A DNA stretch of 64,000 nt from Kribbella flavida DSM 17836 (GTDB lineage Bacteria > Actinomycetota > Actinomycetes > Propionibacteriales > Kribbellaceae): NCBI RefSeq assembly GCF_000024345.1, contig NC_013729.1, positions 5,766,001 through 5,830,000 on the forward strand, in the 5' to 3' direction. This document shows positions 22,259-30,215 of this stretch, piece by piece. The notes below the pieces were generated by a model that was not told where the DNA came from, searched no databases, and saw nothing but the letters and a program-made list of their open reading frames with translations. A program made the position numbers and the translations under genes. Each line of letters opens with the position of its first letter. Position 1 is the first letter of the stretch.

Positions 22259-22770
22259 TCGCTGACCTCCAGCAAGCGGCGCAGGCGAGCCCGCGCGTCG
22301 GACAGTGTGGATTTCACGGTGCCTTCGGAGCAGCCCATCACCGCCGCCGTGTCGGCCACCGACAGATCGGCGAAGTAGTAGCAGTCCACCGCCAGCCGCT
22401 GCCGCGCGGACAGCACCCCGAGCGCCTGCTCGACATCCAGCCGAGCGTCCAGATCGGCCCGCGGCGCGACGCCGTCGTGGTCCGCCAGGTCGGCCACCGG
22501 CCGCACCCGCCGAGCCGCCTTGCGCGCCTGGTCCGCGGTGATCGCCAGCAACCACGCCGACGCCGATCCCCGCGTCGCGTCGTACTGCCCCCACTTCGAC
22601 CAGGCCCGCGCGAGCGCCTCCTGCACGACGTCGTCCCGATCGGCGCCCACCGCCAGCCGCCCCGCCAACCGGGCCATCGCCGGCAGATGCGGCCGCACCC
22701 ACGCGACAAACCCCGCCTCGTCCCCAGGCGGCGCCACCCCACGCACCCGGCCGATCATCGTCGTCGCCAC
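22255..22770 (-). CDS. ECF-type RNA polymerase sigma factor (SigE-like subgroup)
   Basis: A 171-residue group 4 sigma factor. Region 2 includes DRDDVVQEALARAWSKW and the SASAWLLAITADQARKAAR segment. Region 4 includes LSARQRLAVDCYYFADLSV and the HTH GCSEGTVKSTLSDARARLRRLL. The GTG at 22770 is preferred; the frame extends upstream to 22872 but the added residues look non-coding. Regulation is probably by the coupled downstream membrane protein. Confidence 0.85.
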   Translation of the reverse strand: MATTMIGRVRGVAPPGDEAGFVAWVRPHLPAMARLAGRLAVGADRDDVVQEALARAWSKWGQYDATRGSASAWLLAITADQARKAARRVRPVADLADHDGVAPRADLDARLDVEQALGVLSARQRLAVDCYYFADLSVADTAAVMGCSEGTVKSTLSDARARLRRLLEVSE

Positions 22771-22890
22771 ACCCTGTCTACCCTCTCCACCCCACGCCCG
22801 GTTGGGTCCCCACCCCAGATTGCCCAACGAAGCCAGCCACCCCGAGTCATGCCCGTACCAAGATCCCCACACAACCGAAGCCCACCCGAC

Positions 22891-22899
22891 TTATCCACA
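22891..22899 (+). other. Perfect DnaA-box match TTATCCACA
   Basis: A single match to the strict DnaA-box consensus, in the gap between divergent sigma and RelA/SpoT-fold genes. No cluster of boxes and no AT-rich unwinding region accompany it, so it is not an origin. It could be chance or a DnaA-responsive promoter site. Confidence 0.35.
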
Positions 22900-22938
22900 G
22901 ATCCGGATTTCCCACCCCACAGCCCCTCCCCCGCTGAC

Positions 22939-22944
22939 TACCGT
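22939..22944 (+). promoter_or_regulatory. -10 hexamer of the RelA/SpoT-fold operon
   Basis: TACCGT would start RNA near 22951, leaving a 23-base leader that contains the ribosome site GGGGGA before ATG 22974. No -35 consensus is visible. Confidence 0.4.
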
Positions 22945-22973
22945 CGAAGCACGACGACCACTGGGGGATCGAG

Positions 22974-23798
22974 ATGCCTGCAACGCCGAACCCGCCCGAC
23001 CTGCCGGAGCCCGAGGACCTGCAGGCGGAGTTTTCAGCTGCAGGCCACGACCTCGACTGGGGCGATCCGGTTCCGACGCGCGCGGACATCGTCGCGGAGT
23101 TCGGCCCCGAGGCGACCGCAGCAAGCTTCACACTGCTCAGACGACTTCTCGCACATCACGACGAAGCAACTCGGCAATTCCTGCACGCGATCCGGTCCGG
23201 AGACGTACCCCACGAACTCGATCATCGAATCAAGTCGCCCCAGTCCCTGGCGCGAAAGCTGTGGAAGTACCGGCACATGCAACTCCCGGTCGACGACGTA
23301 CTCCGGTACACCGTGGTGACCGAACACCCCGACAGGCTGATCGACTCCGCCCGCGAGACCGTGGCGAGGCTCGCGGAGACCGGATGGCAGGTCCAGTCGG
23401 CGCACCAGTCCTACGTCGACGGCAGCCGCTACAAGGGCATCCACGCCATCATGCGGACGGCAACCGGCACCGAGGTGGAGGTTCAGTTCCATTCGGTGGA
23501 GTCCATTCAGGTCAAGACACGGACCACCGGCCTGTACCACGTCGAACGCGACCCAACGCAGCCCAAAACCGTCCGCGCCGAGGCCACTGCCGAAGCTGTC
23601 CGGCTTTCTGCCGCGATGAGACAACCCGCCGGTCTCGACGCATTCACTGAACTGGGCGGCTGCCGGGTAGAGGCCAGGCGATACGGTTCTTCGGACCGAC
23701 GACCGCCGCGCCGGACGGCGGCCCAGTCGACGCGACATCCCGCGAGAGGTGTCAACCCGGCGAGTGAACGCACCAACGACAACGGGAGAACGACATGA
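22974..23798 (+). CDS. RelA/SpoT-fold nucleotidyltransferase domain protein, toxSAS-like candidate
   Basis: A 274-residue protein with a single small-alarmone-synthetase-like domain (about residues 60-195). Visible motifs are HRIKSPQSLARKL (Arg85, Lys87, Ser88, the ATP-binding R-x-K-S type), VDDVLRYTVV (Asp107/108, metal-site type), SRYKGIHAIM (the G-loop YKxIH) and EVEVQFHS (the E-x-Q motif). There is no HD hydrolase, TGS or ACT domain, so it is not a housekeeping Rel. LRYT motifs of this kind recur in toxin-like RelA/SpoT domains, from family knowledge. The last 70 residues are polar and probably disordered. ATG has GGGGGA upstream. Its stop overlaps the next start by four bases. It may make alarmones, pyrophosphorylate tRNA, or be a divergent non-toxic enzyme. 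Confidence 0.75.
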   Translation: MPATPNPPDLPEPEDLQAEFSAAGHDLDWGDPVPTRADIVAEFGPEATAASFTLLRRLLAHHDEATRQFLHAIRSGDVPHELDHRIKSPQSLARKLWKYRHMQLPVDDVLRYTVVTEHPDRLIDSARETVARLAETGWQVQSAHQSYVDGSRYKGIHAIMRTATGTEVEVQFHSVESIQVKTRTTGLYHVERDPTQPKTVRAEATAEAVRLSAAMRQPAGLDAFTELGGCRVEARRYGSSDRRPPRRTAAQSTRHPARGVNPASERTNDNGRTT

Positions 23799-24109
23799 CG
23801 AGGCTGTTCCTGGCGAGGCAAGCTGAGCGAACGCTCTGGGTCGTAGCCCTGATCGACGCCGACATCTGGTCCTACGTCCCGAACACCGGCAAGTTCCACC
23901 TCAACCTTGGCCTGCGGGACGAGTACTTCGTCGGCGGCAATCTCACGTTCACCGAGATCGGTGTCGGCGAAGCCCGCCGGCTGGTGGCGGACGAAGTCGG
24001 GCGGATGGACAACCAAGGCCTCAACCAGGCCCTGCACGCCTGGGAGGCCGACACCAACACCCTCGATCCTGACACCGTCTTCGCGACGGCTACTGCCGAC
24101 CGTCCCTGA
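23795..24109 (+). CDS. Unknown 104-residue partner of the RelA/SpoT-fold gene
   Basis: I do not recognise this protein. It begins MTRLFLARQAERT and is acidic, with a central aromatic beta-like segment (WSYVPNTGKFHLNLGL) and a helical C-terminal half (GEARRLVADEVGRMDNQGLNQALHAW). There is no membrane segment. The ATG overlaps the upstream stop as ATGA and has GGGAG seven bases ahead, so the two are co-transcribed and probably coupled. Small size, acidity and tight linkage to a toxin-like domain make it an antitoxin candidate by context alone. Confidence 0.65.
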   Translation: MTRLFLARQAERTLWVVALIDADIWSYVPNTGKFHLNLGLRDEYFVGGNLTFTEIGVGEARRLVADEVGRMDNQGLNQALHAWEADTNTLDPDTVFATATADRP

Positions 24110-24372
24110 CGATGTCGCTGTCGGCCGAGGATTCGGTCGCAGATGGCGGACCTTTACCCAAATGGACAGGTCGACAAATCTCCCTGTGCTGCGCGATTGT
24201 CCGCCGTCCGGTCGTCCTATCGTGCATTTCGCGTTGCCCACTTGAGGAAGCGGCTGTCTAGCGCCGCACGACTGGCGTCGTCTGCGATGGCTGGCGCCTC
24301 CGACGATCAGTAGATGGCTTGTACGGCGCCAGTCGCGGCACTGGCCGCCAGTCGTGGCATTGGCCGCCAGCC
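24110..24372. repeat. Gene-free gap with inverted and tandem repeats
   Basis: No convincing gene. Base composition around 24150-24250 is less GC-rich than its surroundings. Arms CTGGCGCC (24291-24298) and GGCGCCAG (24325-24332) pair across 26 bases. A 19-bp unit is repeated in tandem at 24332-24350 and 24351-24369 with two mismatches. The region separates convergent transcription units and may act as a terminator. Confidence 0.55.
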
Positions 24373-25326
24373 TCACCGCGCCGCACCCGCGTACAGCTTC
24401 GCGATGATGGCCTCGATCGGTGGTTCCAGTACCGACAGGTCCACCAGGGGGTACCGGGCGGCGATCTCCGCGACCAGGGGCGCTGCCGACGTGCTGGGCG
24501 GGAAGGAGAGCCACTGGCGTGGGCCGTCCGTGCGGGTGACCGTGGCGCCTTGGATGGTGATCGGTGGAAGGGACGTGGCGAGGTCGACCACGAGCGTGCG
24601 GGGGGCTGACTGGGAGGCGCGGAGGCCGGTGAGGGTGCCGTCGTAGACCTGGCGGCCGTGGTCGATGACCATGACGCGGGAGCAGAGGGCTTCGATGTCG
24701 TCGAGGTCGTGGGTGGTGAGGATGACGGTGGTGCCGCGGTCGCGGTTGAGCTGGGCGAGGAACTCGCGCAGGCGGGCCTTGCTGACGATGTCGAGGCCGA
24801 TGGTCGGTTCGTCGAGGTAGACGATCTCGGGGTCGTGCAGGAGGGCGGCGGCGATGTCGCCGCGCATGCGCTGGCCGAGCGAGAGCTGGCGGACGGGGAC
24901 GTCGAGCAGGTGGCCGAGGTCGAGCAGGTCGACGAAGGTGGCCAGGTTCTCGCGGTGCCGGGCGCGCGGTACGCCGTACATCTTCTGCAGGACGGCGTAG
25001 GAGTCCTTCAGCGGCAGGTCCCACCACAGGGTGGTGCGCTGGCCGAAGACGACGCCGATGCGTTTGGCGAGGTTCATCCGGTGCCGGGACGGGTCGACGC
25101 CGGCGACCCGGATGGTGCCTCCGGTGGGGACCAGGATGCCGGTGAGCATCTTGATCGTGGTGGACTTGCCGGCGCCGTTCGGGCCGATGTAGCCCATCAC
25201 CTCGCCGGGTTCGACGGTGAAGGACAGGCTGTCGACGGCGCGGACCTCTCGCCGGGTACGCCGCAGGCCGGTGCGGGTGGAGACGGTGAACGCGCGGGAC
25301 ACGGAGTCCAGCTCGATGACGGGCAC
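24373..25326 (-). CDS. ABC-2 exporter ATP-binding protein
   Basis: A 317-residue ATPase with Walker A GPNGAGKST, Q-loop in VVFGQRTTLWWDLP, ABC signature LSLGQRMRGDIA, Walker B VYLDEPTIGLD and the switch His in LTTHDLDD. The QRTTLWWDLP sequence and C-terminal extension are typical of the COG4586 group of ABC-2 exporters. It is the last gene of a three-gene operon with two permeases, powering export of an unknown substrate. The GTG start has GGGAG about ten bases upstream. Confidence 0.92.
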   Translation of the reverse strand: MPVIELDSVSRAFTVSTRTGLRRTRREVRAVDSLSFTVEPGEVMGYIGPNGAGKSTTIKMLTGILVPTGGTIRVAGVDPSRHRMNLAKRIGVVFGQRTTLWWDLPLKDSYAVLQKMYGVPRARHRENLATFVDLLDLGHLLDVPVRQLSLGQRMRGDIAAALLHDPEIVYLDEPTIGLDIVSKARLREFLAQLNRDRGTTVILTTHDLDDIEALCSRVMVIDHGRQVYDGTLTGLRASQSAPRTLVVDLATSLPPITIQGATVTRTDGPRQWLSFPPSTSAAPLVAEIAARYPLVDLSVLEPPIEAIIAKLYAGAAR

Positions 25327-25332
25327 GACGGA

Positions 25333-26184
25333 TCAGCTCCCTGTACTGCGGTAGCGACGGAGACCGCCCCGCCAGCCGAGCGACGCCAGCGCGATCATCA
25401 CGACGGCGACCACCGGGGCGAGCAGGCCGATCCAGGACGGCAGTCCCAGCGGGGCGGGTTTGCCCAGTACGAAGAGCACCGGGTAGTAGTTGACGAAGGC
25501 AAGCGGTACGACGAAGGTGACCGCGCGCACGATGTCCTTGCCGAAGATGGTCAGCGGGTACTGCGTGAGCTGCTGCCCGCCGTAGGTGAACGAGTTCGCC
25601 AGCTCCGCGGAGTCGATCGAGATGAACTGGAACGCTCCGCCGAGCACGAAGATCGACGCGAAGATGAGCGCGCCGCTGATCAGCGACAGCGCCAGGAACA
25701 GCACCTTGGCCACCGTCCAGTCGATGTCGACGGCGGCGATGCCGAGTCCCAGGACGAGCCCGGCCTGCAGCGGCCGGCCGAGGCGCCGCAGGGCGAAGTT
25801 GTCGGCGACGGCCTGGATGAACGCGGGCACGGGCCGGACCAGCCAGACGTCCAGGTCGCCGGTGCGGATCCGCTGGCCGACGCGTTCGATCGACCCGGTG
25901 ACCAGGTCGGCGAGGCCCAGCGTCATCGACGCGGTCCCGTAGAGCAGCGCCATCTGGCCGAGCGTGAACCCGCCGAACGTCTCGATGTGGCTGAACATCA
26001 GCAGCACCGCGACGAAGTCGGTCACCGTCATCAGCGCCGACCCGACGAGCATCAGCGCGAACGACGCCGGGTAGGCCAGCGACGACCTGATCCACATCAG
26101 CACCAGCATCCAGTACTGCCCGGGCCAGGCCGTTGCCCTACGCATCCAAAGGGCCCTGTCCACCGGAGAAGAACCATCAGCCAC
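25333..26184 (-). CDS. ABC-2 exporter permease (COG3694-like)
   Basis: A 283-residue membrane protein with about six hydrophobic helices; the segments SLAYPASFALMLVGSALMT and FGKDIVRAVTFVVPLAFVNYYP are characteristic of this permease type. It partners the second permease and the ATPase of the operon. Its start overlaps the upstream permease stop by eight bases, and six bases separate it from the ATPase gene, so all three are coupled. Confidence 0.88.
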   Translation of the reverse strand: MADGSSPVDRALWMRRATAWPGQYWMLVLMWIRSSLAYPASFALMLVGSALMTVTDFVAVLLMFSHIETFGGFTLGQMALLYGTASMTLGLADLVTGSIERVGQRIRTGDLDVWLVRPVPAFIQAVADNFALRRLGRPLQAGLVLGLGIAAVDIDWTVAKVLFLALSLISGALIFASIFVLGGAFQFISIDSAELANSFTYGGQQLTQYPLTIFGKDIVRAVTFVVPLAFVNYYPVLFVLGKPAPLGLPSWIGLLAPVVAVVMIALASLGWRGGLRRYRSTGS

Positions 26185-26968
26185 CGTGAATCACCACCTT
26201 CCGGGTAGCCAGCACGGTCGCCAGCCCGCCCGCCACCAGCAGCACCACCAGCCAGCCGAGCTGGAACGCCAGTGCCTGGACCGGCGCGTCCTGCCCGAGC
26301 CAGACGTCGATCGGCACCTGCATGGTGGCCGCCCACGGTGTCGCCCGAGCGAACTCCCCGAACCAGCCCGGGAACACCACCAGCGGCAGGATCGTGCCGG
26401 AGAAGAACAGCGAGAGCATCAGCGCCAGGTTCTCCAGCCCGCGCGAGTCGGTGATCCAGAAACCGGACAACGCGACCAGGTACCGGAGGCCGAAGCTGAC
26501 CACGATGCCGAAGAACAACGCGACGGCGACCGCCAGCCCCTGCAGGACCGACGACGGGAACCGAAGATCGAACACCAGCGACCCGACCAGCAGCGGTACG
26601 CCGCCCCGGGCGATCAGCTGGAACCCGGCCCGGCCGGCGTCCACCGACAGCCACCACCACATCAGGTGCGTCGGCCGGTACAGGTCGACCGCGATCTCGC
26701 CGGTCCGGACCCGCTCGCCGAGCTCGACGGTGGTGCTCGCGCCGAAGATCCCGATCGGCATCAGCAGGCCCTGCTGCAGCCAGACGAAGGTGAGCGCGTC
26801 GGTCACGTCGTACCCGCCGAGGTTCGGCCGCTGCTCCCACAGCGTCAGGTAGACACCGCAGAAGATGAACCCGAAGACCGTGTTGGTGAACGCGCCCGAC
26901 AAGGTGGCGATCCGGTACGTCGAGAACCGGCGGAACGACCGGACCGCGATCGCCCAGTAGACGCCCAC
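26177..26968 (-). CDS. ABC-2 exporter permease (COG4587-like)
   Basis: A 263-residue membrane protein, first gene of the exporter operon, with about six helices. It carries the N-terminal amphipathic segment WAIAVRSFRRFSTYRIATLSG and the ELGERVRTGEIAVDLYRP motif shared by these permeases. The GTG start has AGGAGG at good spacing. The 230-base gap upstream holds no gene that I can support; a TTGACA-like sequence there (27092-27097) lacks a matching -10. Confidence 0.88.
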   Translation of the reverse strand: MGVYWAIAVRSFRRFSTYRIATLSGAFTNTVFGFIFCGVYLTLWEQRPNLGGYDVTDALTFVWLQQGLLMPIGIFGASTTVELGERVRTGEIAVDLYRPTHLMWWWLSVDAGRAGFQLIARGGVPLLVGSLVFDLRFPSSVLQGLAVAVALFFGIVVSFGLRYLVALSGFWITDSRGLENLALMLSLFFSGTILPLVVFPGWFGEFARATPWAATMQVPIDVWLGQDAPVQALAFQLGWLVVLLVAGGLATVLATRKVVIHGG

Positions 26969-27195
26969 CGTGACCTCCTAACTCGTTCGAGAAGGTGGTG
27001 ACCGGCAGGCACAGCGGCACGCTGAACTGCCCCGGATCCTGACGGACCCGGGGGTTCGGACACCACTGTGGCGGCACGCGGAGCATGCCGTTGTCAAAGG
27101 GAAGGGAGAGCGACGGTACGCCGGTCCGCCGCCGGGCGTCAACTGCGATGTCCCCGGCCAGGACCGGCTCCCCCGGCCCGAGCGGCGCAGCGGTG

Positions 27196-27813
27196 TCAGC
27201 CCGCCCGGATGAAGTCCGCGACCGCGTCGGCGACCAACTGGACGGCGATCGCGCTCAGCAGCAGACCGGCGATCCGGGTGACCAGGAGAACGCCGTTCTC
27301 GCCGAGGATGCGCATGATCACGCCGGAGAACCGCAGCGTCAGCCACATCACCAGGTGGATCAGCACGATGCCGACCGAGATCGCGGCCACGTCCCGGAAC
27401 GACCCGTCGGCACGCTGCACGAACACCATCGTCGCGACGATGGCGCCCGGCCCGGCCAGCAGCGGCGTACCGAGCGGGACGAAGGCGATGTTCGCGTTCT
27501 TGGTCTGGACCGGGTCCTCGGCGGTGTCGGTCAGCAGCTGCAGCGCGATCAGCAGGAGCAGCAGACCACCCGCGACCTGCAGCGCGGGCAGCGTGATGCC
27601 GAGGTTGTGCAGGATCTGCTGCCCGAACGCGGCGAACACCACGATCACGCCGAACGCCACCAGCACCGCCTGCCAGGCGGCCTTCTTCCGGACCGCGCGG
27701 GACTGCCCGGCGGTCAGCGAGATGAACACCGGCACGGTGCCGGGCGGGTCCATGATCACGAACAGCGTGACGAAGACCTCGCTGAGCAGGGCCAGGTTGA
27801 TCAGGTCGTTCAC
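27196..27813 (-). CDS. MarC family integral membrane protein
   Basis: A 205-residue protein with six helices, the conserved VIMDPPGTVPVF motif in helix 1 and PLLAGPGAI in the second half, which define MarC/UPF0056. Despite the name, the transported substrate is unknown. The GTG start overlaps the stop of the PHP gene by four bases (GTGA), so it is coupled to that phosphoesterase. Confidence 0.9.
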   Translation of the reverse strand: MNDLINLALLSEVFVTLFVIMDPPGTVPVFISLTAGQSRAVRKKAAWQAVLVAFGVIVVFAAFGQQILHNLGITLPALQVAGGLLLLLIALQLLTDTAEDPVQTKNANIAFVPLGTPLLAGPGAIVATMVFVQRADGSFRDVAAISVGIVLIHLVMWLTLRFSGVIMRILGENGVLLVTRIAGLLLSAIAVQLVADAVADFIRAG

Positions 27814-28691
27814 GGCAGGTAGACCTCGGGCCCGGTCGTGGCGCTCGCCGCGGCGTTCGCCTTCGCCACCTCGAGCAGCCGCTCGAACTGCTCCGGCTCG
27901 GTGCTGTTCACGCCGAGCTCGTGGTCGATCTTGCCGATCCCGTGGTGGTCGCTGGAACCGGTGTAGATGATGCCGAGGTCGCGGGCGATGCCGCGCAGCG
28001 TCTCCCGTGCCTGCGGCGGGTGGTCCTGGTGGTCGACCTCGATACCGGCCAGCCCGTGGTCGTCGACCAGCTGGGCGATCGTCTCGGCGGTGACCACCTT
28101 GCGGCTGGACCGGCCCCACGGGTGCGCGACCACCGGCACGCCGCCGGCCTCGCGGACCAGGTCGATCGCCCGGCCCGGGTCGATCGCGTAGTGCGACACG
28201 TGCCCGGGCCGGCCGTCGGCCAGGAACCGGTCGAAGGCCTCACCGCGGTCGGCGACGGTGCCGTTGGCGACCAGCGCGTCGGCGACGTGCGGCCGGCCGA
28301 CCGACGGCGTACCGGTCGCCTGGGCGAGCACCTCGTCGACGGTGAGCGCGACGCCCAGCCCGTTCAGCCGGGCGACGATCGAGGGAATCCGGTCGGTCCG
28401 GCCGTCGCGCACGATGCGCAGCTCGTCGGCCAGCGGCTGGTACGACGGGTCGGGCAGGTAGCCGAGCAGGTGCACGGCGATGCCGTTCAGCTTGCAGGAG
28501 ATCTCGATCCCGGGGACGAACCCGATGCCGAGCTGCTCGGCGGCCCGCCGGCCCTCCGCCCAGCCGTCGGCCGTGTCGTGATCGGTGAGCGCGATCACGT
28601 CCAGGCCGTCCCGCTTCGCGTGCGCGATCAGGACGTCGACCGGGTCGGTGCCGTCCGAGCGGTTCGAGTGGGTGTGCAGGTCGATGCGCAC
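27810..28691 (-). CDS. PHP-domain phosphoesterase
   Basis: A 293-residue metal-dependent phosphoesterase of the YciV/RNase AM type, which removes 3'-phosphates from nucleoside bisphosphates or trims RNA 5' ends. PHP metal motifs are DLHTHSNRSDG near the start, ALTDHDTADGW, PGIEISC, VPVVAHPWG and TGSSDHHG. The GTG at 28691 begins the family-typical VRIDLHTHS and has GAAGGGA upstream. It is the first gene of a pair with marC. Confidence 0.9.
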   Translation of the reverse strand: MRIDLHTHSNRSDGTDPVDVLIAHAKRDGLDVIALTDHDTADGWAEGRRAAEQLGIGFVPGIEISCKLNGIAVHLLGYLPDPSYQPLADELRIVRDGRTDRIPSIVARLNGLGVALTVDEVLAQATGTPSVGRPHVADALVANGTVADRGEAFDRFLADGRPGHVSHYAIDPGRAIDLVREAGGVPVVAHPWGRSSRKVVTAETIAQLVDDHGLAGIEVDHQDHPPQARETLRGIARDLGIIYTGSSDHHGIGKIDHELGVNSTEPEQFERLLEVAKANAAASATTGPEVYLP

Positions 28692-28802
28692 GGGTGATCG
28701 GGATCCCTTCTCTGGACATCTGTCAGCGCTGATGCTATCCGGGCGGGCCGCGGGAACCGCGCTCGTCGTCCACCGCCGGGTGCGGCCGGGCGTCCTGGCC
28801 CC

Positions 28803-28808
28803 TATCTT
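28803..28808 (+). promoter_or_regulatory. -10 hexamer TATCTT, leaderless Nudix start
   Basis: TATCTT, six bases, then ATG 28815. No Shine-Dalgarno sequence precedes the ATG, supporting a leaderless transcript. Confidence 0.5.
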
Positions 28809-28814
28809 TTGTGC

Positions 28815-29219
28815 ATGGAGCCGGAACGGGTCGACTGTGTGGGTGCGCTCGTGTACGACGAGCAACGGCGGCTGCTGGTGGTCCGACGAGCCAACGAGCC
28901 GGGCCGGGGCCTGTGGTCGTTGCCGGGTGGACGGGTGGAGCCGGGTGAGGACGACCCGGCCGCGGTGGCCCGCGAGGTGGCCGAGGAGACCGGGCTCGAG
29001 GTGGTCGTCGGCGACCTGGTCGGCGAGGTCGAGCGGGAGGGCCCGCGGAACCGGCTGTACGTGATCCGCGACTACCAGGCGCAGGCGGTCGGCGGCAGCC
29101 TGACGGCCGGGGACGACGCGTCGGACGCCCGCTTCGTCAGCCGGGAGGAGTTCGAGAACCTGCCTACCACGACGCTGCTCGCCTCCACCCTCGCGCAGTG
29201 GAACGCCCTGCCGGGCTGA
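28815..29219 (+). CDS. Nudix hydrolase
   Basis: A 134-residue hydrolase of nucleoside diphosphates linked to X. The Nudix box runs from GGRVEPGEDD through AREVAEETGLEV (about residues 38-60) with all metal-binding glutamates. The preceding LWSLPGG is typical of MutT-like proteins. The substrate is unknown. A single gene, divergent from the PHP-marC operon. Confidence 0.92.
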   Translation: MEPERVDCVGALVYDEQRRLLVVRRANEPGRGLWSLPGGRVEPGEDDPAAVAREVAEETGLEVVVGDLVGEVEREGPRNRLYVIRDYQAQAVGGSLTAGDDASDARFVSREEFENLPTTTLLASTLAQWNALPG

Positions 29220-29249
29220 CACCCGGAAGTGAGCGACGAGCCGTTCGGT

Positions 29250-30215
29250 TCAGTTGAGCGGGGGCGCGTCCAGGGCGATGAACGCGTAGACGGTCGTGCC
29301 GTGCTCGTCGGTGTGGGTGCGGACGAGATCGGCCATCTGGTTGACCAGCAGCAGGCCGCGACCGTTCAACTGTCCCGGGTCGGCCGGGATCCTGCCCGCC
29401 AGCGGGTCGGTCAGCCGTCCGCTGTCGCTGACCTCGCAGACCAGGTGGTTGGCGTCGCGCCAGATCCGCAGCTCACCTTCGCCGTCGGCATGGCGGATGC
29501 TGTTCGCCACCAGTTCGGTGGCGATCAGTTGCAGGTCGGCCATCCGGTCGCCGAGCAGGCCCAGGCGTTCGGCGTGCTCGCCGGCGAACTTGCGGGCGTC
29601 CCGCAGCCGGATCGACTTGCTGATCGGCAGAACCGCGACGTCCCCGGGCTTGTCGGGTTCGTCCAGCGGTTCGTTGTACCGGGCGACGATCGCCTCCGGC
29701 GCGTACTTGTCGCTCGGGTAGCTCCGGCCGCCTTCCCAGACGACGGGGTGCGTGAGCAGGGCGTCGTCCACGACTCGGTCGTCCAGCGCGGACAGGTCGT
29801 ACGGGCAGACGATCGTGACGTCGCGGCCGGCGAATGCCAGGTTGATCAGTGCCTCGTGCTGGGCGCAGGCCGGGTACTCGAGCTCGCTGCGGCCGGCCCA
29901 GATCGGCTCTCCGATGATGCGGACGTGCGTGTCGGCGTGGTCGTCGGCGAATCGGCGCAGCACGGTGGGAATGATCCGCCCCGGGTTGCGGCCGGCCTGC
30001 TCCATGTTGATCAAGGTCACGTCCGCGGCGGCGTCGCCGAGTGCCTCGCGCAGCAGCCGGAGCCTCGACTCGGGCACTGCGACCGCCACCGGCTGGCCCA
30101 GGGCGAGCCCCTCGGTGATGAACTGCACGAGGCTGTCCGTGTACTCCTGGTCGGTGCGGTAGAACAGCGCCGGATGGACGAAACCAGTGGTCGGTCTGGT
30201 GGCAGTCGTGGTCAT
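29250..30215 (-). CDS. MEDS sensor fused to anti-sigma-type kinase domain
   Basis: A 321-residue protein. The N-terminal MEDS (DcmR-type sensory) domain spans about residues 10-180 (HPALFYRTDQEYTDSLVQFITEGLALGQPV). The C-terminal GHKL ATPase of the RsbW type has the N-box ELVANSIRHA, DSGRLTDP and GRGLLLVNQMAD. Proteins of this type bind and phosphorylate STAS antagonists. It is the last gene of the signalling operon; its ATG overlaps the previous stop (ATGA) and has GGAGG upstream. It probably links a small-molecule signal to partner switching. Confidence 0.88.
   Translation of the reverse strand: MTTTATRPTTGFVHPALFYRTDQEYTDSLVQFITEGLALGQPVAVAVPESRLRLLREALGDAAADVTLINMEQAGRNPGRIIPTVLRRFADDHADTHVRIIGEPIWAGRSELEYPACAQHEALINLAFAGRDVTIVCPYDLSALDDRVVDDALLTHPVVWEGGRSYPSDKYAPEAIVARYNEPLDEPDKPGDVAVLPISKSIRLRDARKFAGEHAERLGLLGDRMADLQLIATELVANSIRHADGEGELRIWRDANHLVCEVSDSGRLTDPLAGRIPADPGQLNGRGLLLVNQMADLVRTHTDEHGTTVYAFIALDAPPLN

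Noticed and set aside
21221-22702. Longer frame for the sigma partner protein
   Set aside because: The upstream part is an out-of-frame reading of the sigma factor gene. The ATGA overlap and membrane topology fit the start at 22258.
22520-23650. 376-codon plus-strand frame over the sigma/RelA gap
   Set aside because: It reads antisense through the sigma gene and out of frame through the RelA/SpoT-fold gene, with no motifs.
27092-27097. TTGACA promoter upstream of the ABC exporter operon
   Set aside because: No -10-like hexamer lies 16-19 bp downstream on the minus strand.
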